Positions 21,988 through 26,173 of a DNA stretch of 26,173 nucleotides are shown here, in pieces. The DNA comes from JBJXHC01 sp046160825 (GTDB lineage Bacteria; Bacteroidota; Ignavibacteria; UBA10030; UBA6906), in contig JBJXHC010000021.1 in assembly GCA_046160825.1 (NCBI GenBank), positions 1-26,173 of the forward strand. The letters are read 5' to 3'. The position numbers and the translations under genes are program-made. The notes under the pieces are model-generated. The model was not told the DNA's origin and searched no databases. It worked only from the letters and a program-made list of their open reading frames with translations. Numbering within the stretch: the stretch's first letter is position 1; the number at the start of each line of letters is the position of its first letter.

Positions 21988-23628
21988 ATGGAAATGTCTC
22001 TTTCGAAGAGATCGTCCTTCCTCATTCCCACTCTTATTGCGATTCCGTTTATCGCCCGGTTGATTCTTGTATGGCAGGATTTCGAGCGACTTGTAAAAAG
22101 CTCCCCGCTTTTGGAAGACGATTTCTTTTACTGCCTGAATATTGCCCGTAATGTTGTTGTGGGGAACGGCTTCTCCGCCGATGGCGAAACGCCGACAACA
22201 GGATTTCAATGGTTGCACGAACTTCTTTGTGTTGGCATCACGGCACTCAGCGGAAGCGAAAGCGATTTGCCCTTTCGCATTCTCCTTACGCTTCAGGTTC
22301 TCATCTCGTTTGTCGGAGTCTGGTTGCTGAGGCGGCTGCTTCTACAGGTGTCCGCTGAAATGGAGGCCAACGTTGCGGCAATCATGTTTGCGTGGTGGCT
22401 TCCCTTGCTTCGCTACGGCAACAATGGACTCGAAACCGTCCTCGCCATTGTGTTGCTCCTCTGGTTTCTGAATGAAGTCATGGCGTTCTGCAATGGCACT
22501 TCGCATCGTGGTACACCTTTCCTCGGGTTTCTTGCAGGCGCTTGTGTCCTCGCGAGAATCGATCTTGTTGCTGCCGGAGTTGCCGGGTTTGCGGTCATGC
22601 TCTTTCATTTCATAAAAACTCAAGAGCGCCGGTCTGCCTTCGCTACGGCCATGCTGTGGGTTGGTGCCGGAACAGCCGGGGGACTTGGTGTGGTGATGGC
22701 AGCGAACATGACAATCAATGGTCACCCGATTCCTGACAGTGGAGTGGCTGTACAAGAACTGGCAAAGCTGTACGCCGAACAGTTTGGTTATTCTGTTGGA
22801 ATAATTCCGGCGCTGACCAGAGCCTCAGGCGCGCTGCTCGCCGATCACCCGTTTGCACAATTGCTGGGTGCTATGGGGATGGGAGGGTGGATGGGAAATA
22901 CAGTTGTCTTAGTCGCGCTTATTGCGGCAACGGTGTGGTTGTTCCGAAATCAAATCCGGACGCAACGTCTCACATCGCTCTTCGTCTTTGCTCTTGTCAT
23001 CGGCGTTCTGTTGATAGGACTCTACACCTTGGTGGCGCCGGCATATTGGTTTATGGGTCGGTACCTCTTCCCGATTTCTGTACTGTTGCTGGTTCTCAGT
23101 ATATTCCCTTTGACCAACGTATTGCGTCGCATCTTGGCATGGAATAAATTTGTTGGCGGAATCATCCCCGCAATCTTGTTGTTGTTTTACGGGAACGCAT
23201 TCTTCGAGCGCTGGAGTGGATTCATGTTTGATCCGATAGAACACGTGTCCGATGACATGCTGACCTCTGGTGTTATCGAAGAAACTCCCGTCTGCCACAA
23301 TTACGATATCGCCCGTTGGATTGCTTTGAACTCCACGCCGGACACGCGCATTGCCATGTGGCAGGGAGGGCTTGTGAGCTATATGGTGCAGCCGTTTATT
23401 CTGCATCTGGATGGTGTGGTAAATAGAAGCGGACTTGAATCGTGGAAGTCGGGCCGTGTACACGAATATCTCGTCTCACAACGCATCGAATCGTTCGTTG
23501 ACTTTGAATCTGTGGCGCAACTTGCGCTTGGTAGATCGGGTGCGGAGGCGTCGGGTATCATCAAACTTGGAACGACCAGGTGCGCAGAAGGAACAAGGGT
23601 CGTTGTGTATTCCATTACGGAGCAATAA
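21988..23628 (+). CDS. Multi-membrane GT-C-type protein, probable glycosyltransferase-like
   Basis: A 546-residue protein with about ten membrane segments followed by a soluble C-terminal part of about 130 residues. After the first helix comes LLEDDFFYCLNIARNVVVGN, then DGETPTTGFQWLHELL. The acidic pair DD in the first outer loop, followed by T-x-G-F-Q-x-L, is the pattern of GT-C glycosyltransferases such as GT39/ArnT-like proteins that use polyprenyl-phosphate sugars. LRYGNNGLETVLAIVLL matches the conserved 'GxxGLE' helix found in that group. The sugar and acceptor are not known. The ATG at 21,988 has no clear ribosome binding site; a second Met follows two codons later. Its stop is two bases before the corA start. 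Confidence 0.72.
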   Translation: MEMSLSKRSSFLIPTLIAIPFIARLILVWQDFERLVKSSPLLEDDFFYCLNIARNVVVGNGFSADGETPTTGFQWLHELLCVGITALSGSESDLPFRILLTLQVLISFVGVWLLRRLLLQVSAEMEANVAAIMFAWWLPLLRYGNNGLETVLAIVLLLWFLNEVMAFCNGTSHRGTPFLGFLAGACVLARIDLVAAGVAGFAVMLFHFIKTQERRSAFATAMLWVGAGTAGGLGVVMAANMTINGHPIPDSGVAVQELAKLYAEQFGYSVGIIPALTRASGALLADHPFAQLLGAMGMGGWMGNTVVLVALIAATVWLFRNQIRTQRLTSLFVFALVIGVLLIGLYTLVAPAYWFMGRYLFPISVLLLVLSIFPLTNVLRRILAWNKFVGGIIPAILLLFYGNAFFERWSGFMFDPIEHVSDDMLTSGVIEETPVCHNYDIARWIALNSTPDTRIAMWQGGLVSYMVQPFILHLDGVVNRSGLESWKSGRVHEYLVSQRIESFVDFESVAQLALGRSGAEASGIIKLGTTRCAEGTRVVVYSITEQ

Positions 23629-23630
23629 TT

Positions 23631-24632
23631 ATGGTCACCATCCTCCAGTACACCAATAGCGAAGTCAAGAAACTCACTGTGAAAGAATTCGCCCAGACGT
23701 TTCAGCAGCCGGAAGGGATCTTCTGGATTGATCTTGAGAATCCACAAGAGGCTGAAGAGGAAACAATACTTCTCTCGCTTCTTGATTACCATCCTCTTGC
23801 CATAGAGGACTGCCAACGGGGGAAGGGGGAAGAGGGTCATCTCCCCAAGGTTGAGGATTTCGGTGAATATCTTTTTATCATCTTCAATCCGATTGAGCGA
23901 CTGGTTGACGAACAGGATCTTGCTCAGGCAAAAGTGGAAATTCGCACGACACAACTCAGTGCATTTCTCTCAAAGCGGATGCTCGTAACGCACCACTACA
24001 AGCCGTTGCGGTCGATCTCGTATGCGGGGCAGTTATGCGGCAAGAACGCGCAATCGCTCGGCAGAGGACCGGATTTTCTTTTTCACCTCATTATCGATGA
24101 CCTCGTTGACCAATACAGTCCCATCCTCGATGCACTTGATGATGCCACCGATGCGATGGAGAATGAGGTGTTCAAGAAGCCTTCGCAACGGACGATGATT
24201 CGAATCCTGCAGTTGAAAAGGAATATCATGACCGTGCGGCGCATAGCGACTTATCAGAAGGAGATGCTGAACCGGCTCTCGCGGGGCGAATTCTCTTCTC
24301 TCATCACATACGAGGAAATGGCCTACTATAGAAACGTGTACGATCATCTCGTACGCATGAGTGATCTTACAGATTCCTACCGTGACATAGTCTCCAGTCT
24401 GCTCGACGCCTATCTTTCGGTCACCTCCAACAACCTGAACCAGGTGATGAAAGTTCTGACAATCATCTCAACCATTTTTCTTCCGCTCAGTTTTATTACC
24501 GGTTTCTTTGGGATGAATTTTGAGTTCCTTCCCGGATTGAAGTGGGAGTATGGAGTACTCGCTGCGACGCTGTTCATGCTCGCGGTTGGAGTGGGAATGT
24601 TGTGGGTGTTCAGGCGAAATAAGTGGCTGTAG
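23631..24632 (+). CDS. corA: CorA-type magnesium/cobalt transporter
   Basis: A 333-residue inner-membrane divalent cation channel. The N-terminal alpha/beta domain (FAQTFQQPEGIFWIDLENPQ, then SLLDYHPLAIEDCQ) and long stalk helix precede two C-terminal membrane helices. The selectivity signature GMN is present in ITGFFGMNFEF, at the end of the first helix, with a second helix ending in RRNKWL. It forms a homopentamer for Mg2+ entry. GGAG lies eight bases before the ATG at 23,631; an upstream in-frame start would overlap the preceding gene and is not favoured. It follows that gene by two bases, so they are probably co-transcribed, though no functional link is evident. Confidence 0.93.
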   Translation: MVTILQYTNSEVKKLTVKEFAQTFQQPEGIFWIDLENPQEAEEETILLSLLDYHPLAIEDCQRGKGEEGHLPKVEDFGEYLFIIFNPIERLVDEQDLAQAKVEIRTTQLSAFLSKRMLVTHHYKPLRSISYAGQLCGKNAQSLGRGPDFLFHLIIDDLVDQYSPILDALDDATDAMENEVFKKPSQRTMIRILQLKRNIMTVRRIATYQKEMLNRLSRGEFSSLITYEEMAYYRNVYDHLVRMSDLTDSYRDIVSSLLDAYLSVTSNNLNQVMKVLTIISTIFLPLSFITGFFGMNFEFLPGLKWEYGVLAATLFMLAVGVGMLWVFRRNKWL

Positions 24633-24667
24633 AGATCATTGAAGAGCTACACACGCTGATGAATTGC

Positions 24668-24699
24668 TTGATATATTGAACAATTTTTTGCATATTTTG
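24668..24699 (+). promoter_or_regulatory. Possible promoter for the alternative complex III operon
   Basis: TTGATA (24,668-24,673) and TATTTT (24,693-24,698) lie 19 bases apart in an A/T-rich stretch, about 130 bp before actA. The Bacteroidota-type -7 box (TAnnTTTG) is only approximated here (TATTTTG). This is the best candidate in the 198-bp gap, but such matches occur by chance. Confidence 0.25.
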
Positions 24700-24830
24700 C
24701 TGCCGTTGATCAAGAAAGAGAAAACGAGCCGCACTCCGGTCGAATCGAACCTCAAGCCATCAAGAATTTTATCGTATAGCCGTCATTGAGAAGAATTGTT
24801 TCGGTCAAGGTGAAAGGGCGACCCATTTAG

Positions 24831-25487
24831 ATGGCCCAGATTTTTCATCCAAGCTTCAAGGTTATTTCACGGGCGAGCATTATTGTGGTGCTTCTCGTCG
24901 CCGCGGTACTGGGTTGGGTTGCGTCCGAGCTTTTCCGTTCCGGGTATACAACCAATGTCAACGTCGCCCGTGAACAACCGGTGCCATTCAGCCACGAGCA
25001 TCATGTGAACGGCCTTGGCCTTGAGTGCGCATACTGCCACACATCGGTGGAACAGTCATCATTCGCCGGCATTCCTCCCACACACACATGCATGACATGT
25101 CATTCACAGATTTGGACAACCGCCCCGATGCTTGAGCCGGTCCGCACGAGTTACCGGACCCAACAACCGATGGAGTGGGTGCGTGTCCACGACCTTCCTG
25201 ATTTCGCGTATTTCAATCATAGCATTCACGTCAACAAGGGCATGGCCTGCCAGGTCTGTCATGGCGACGTCAACATGATGCCGCTGACATGGAAAACAAA
25301 GTCGTTGTATATGCAGTGGTGTCTTGAATGCCATCGCGAGCCGGAGAAATTCATCCGTCCAAGGGAGGAAGTCTATAACTTCAGCTACATTCCGCCACAT
25401 AATCAGGTGGAATTCGGGATGAAGTTGGTGAAAGAATATGATGTGAAGACAAAGCAACTCACCGACTGCTCAATTTGTCATCGATAA
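24831..25487 (+). CDS. actA: Alternative complex III subunit ActA, pentaheme cytochrome c
   Basis: A 218-residue membrane-anchored multiheme cytochrome. An N-terminal helix (IIVVLLVAAVLGWVASELF) anchors it to the inner membrane with the rest in the periplasm. Five CxxCH heme sites are seen: CAYCH, CMTCH, CQVCH, CLECH and a final CSICH close to the C-terminus. This count and the single membrane anchor match ActA of alternative complex III, which oxidises menaquinol and passes electrons to cytochrome c or directly to an oxidase. The ATG at 24,831 has a GAAAGGG sequence about ten bases upstream. The ActB gene starts five bases after its stop, giving the normal operon order. Confidence 0.92.
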   Translation: MAQIFHPSFKVISRASIIVVLLVAAVLGWVASELFRSGYTTNVNVAREQPVPFSHEHHVNGLGLECAYCHTSVEQSSFAGIPPTHTCMTCHSQIWTTAPMLEPVRTSYRTQQPMEWVRVHDLPDFAYFNHSIHVNKGMACQVCHGDVNMMPLTWKTKSLYMQWCLECHREPEKFIRPREEVYNFSYIPPHNQVEFGMKLVKEYDVKTKQLTDCSICHR

Positions 25488-25491
25488 AGAG

Positions 25492-26173
25492 ATGAGCGAA
25501 AAGCCAAAATTTGATTTGAAGACGATACGTGAGCGGCTCTCCGGCGAGAGTGGTCATCAGTATTGGAGAAGTCTGGACGAGGTCGCCGAGACCCCGGAGT
25601 TTCTGGATTTCCTCCACAGGGAATTCCCACGTGAGGCATCGGTATGGGGAGAGGGCTATAGTCGCCGCAGTTTTCTCAAGATCATGGGTGCATCGCTTGC
25701 CTTGGGCGGGCTGAGTGCATGTGTGAAGCAACCCGACGAGAAGATAATCCCATATGTAAAGCAACCGGAGATTCTCGTTCCCGGCAAGCCGCTTCATTTT
25801 GCAACTGCAATTCAACACGGCGGCTATGCGCAGGGAGTTCTGGTAAAGAGCAACATGGGCCGGCCCACGCATATCGAGGGCAATCCCGATCATCCTGCAA
25901 GTCTTGGTGCTTCCGATGTGTTTACGCAGGCTTCCATCCTTTCCCTCTACGATCCTGATCGTTCGCAGGTCGTGTCACGCAATGGCTCCATCAGCACGTG
26001 GGGAAAGTTCTTCGACGCTCTTCAAACACAATTAAACGTCCAGCGTGCGCTGAAGGGTGCGGGCCTCCGCATACTCACGGAGAATGTCACATCCCCTACG
26101 CTCGGCAACCAATTTCGTACACTTCTCATGCAATTTCCAGAAGCCCGGTGGCATCAGTATGAAACTGCCAACA
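25492..26173 (+). CDS. actB: Alternative complex III subunit ActB, N-terminal part (runs off the window)
   Basis: The first 227 codons of a much longer protein. Residues about 15-70 form the MoCo_extend_TAT extension (YWRSLDEVAETPEFLDFLHR, then REASVWGEG), followed by the twin-arginine motif SRRSFLKIMGASLALGGLSAC, so it is exported folded by Tat. After the signal comes the start of a molybdopterin-oxidoreductase-like domain (VLVKSNMGRPTHIEGNPDHP, then GASDVFTQASILSLYDPDRS). In alternative complex III this domain is thought to lack the molybdenum cofactor, while a downstream ferredoxin part binds iron-sulfur clusters. The C-terminus is outside the window. The start at 25,492 lies five bases after actA, and AAAGAG just upstream is a modest ribosome binding site. 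Confidence 0.92.
   Translation, partial: MSEKPKFDLKTIRERLSGESGHQYWRSLDEVAETPEFLDFLHREFPREASVWGEGYSRRSFLKIMGASLALGGLSACVKQPDEKIIPYVKQPEILVPGKPLHFATAIQHGGYAQGVLVKSNMGRPTHIEGNPDHPASLGASDVFTQASILSLYDPDRSQVVSRNGSISTWGKFFDALQTQLNVQRALKGAGLRILTENVTSPTLGNQFRTLLMQFPEARWHQYETAN

Overview
The window (26,173 bp, roughly 50% GC by eye) looks like a chromosomal piece of an FCB-group bacterium outside the classical Bacteroidia, in the Ignavibacteria/Chlorobi direction. Three secreted proteins end in the type IX secretion (T9SS) sorting domain with the 'N(F/Y)PNPFNP' signature common in that branch. The window also ends in alternative complex III genes (actA, start of actB). The lineage call is inference from protein style; no rRNA is present.

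Layout. 1-3,370 is accessory: the last codons of an IS3-type transposase, about 830 bp without a convincing gene but with imperfect repeats, a T9SS cargo protein, a DUF4386-like membrane protein and a small PD-(D/E)XK-like protein with a TTG start. 3,376-5,482 holds a berberine-bridge-type FAD oxidoreductase followed closely by an ankyrin-repeat protein. A dense cluster of nested palindromes (5,497-5,655) comes next. 5,794-8,496 is a run of a membrane class III nucleotide cyclase, a DoxX/DUF417-like membrane protein and a Fic AMP-transferase, ending in a hairpin/T-run and an inverted repeat. 8,656-9,346 is a collapsed SulP transporter gene (large internal loss plus a G7-run frameshift). 9,369-15,949 holds a PaaI-type thioesterase, a secreted protein, a POT peptide transporter overlapping a Ycf48-like propeller with a T9SS tail, an SRPBCC protein, a secreted cupin and a large FG-GAP/VCBS T9SS protein. 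A small asparaginase-domain gene lies convergent to these at 15,981-16,478 and is the only confident minus-strand gene.

16,480-19,065 is a second accessory stretch: an inverted-repeat element, a REP-like hairpin, a lipoprotein, an attC-like structured segment and a PDDEXK_4-type nuclease gene. 19,066-26,173 is core metabolism: aspartokinase split into catalytic and ACT parts by a frameshift with a GTGA overlap, citrate synthase, a GT-C-type membrane protein, CorA and the alternative complex III operon start.

The most interesting signals are the split aspartokinase, attC-like or cassette-like boundaries around accessory genes with no integrase in view, the decayed SulP gene, the palindrome clusters, and a cyclase whose purine-selecting residues are non-canonical. 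I did not find a clear new multi-gene defence or biosynthetic system.
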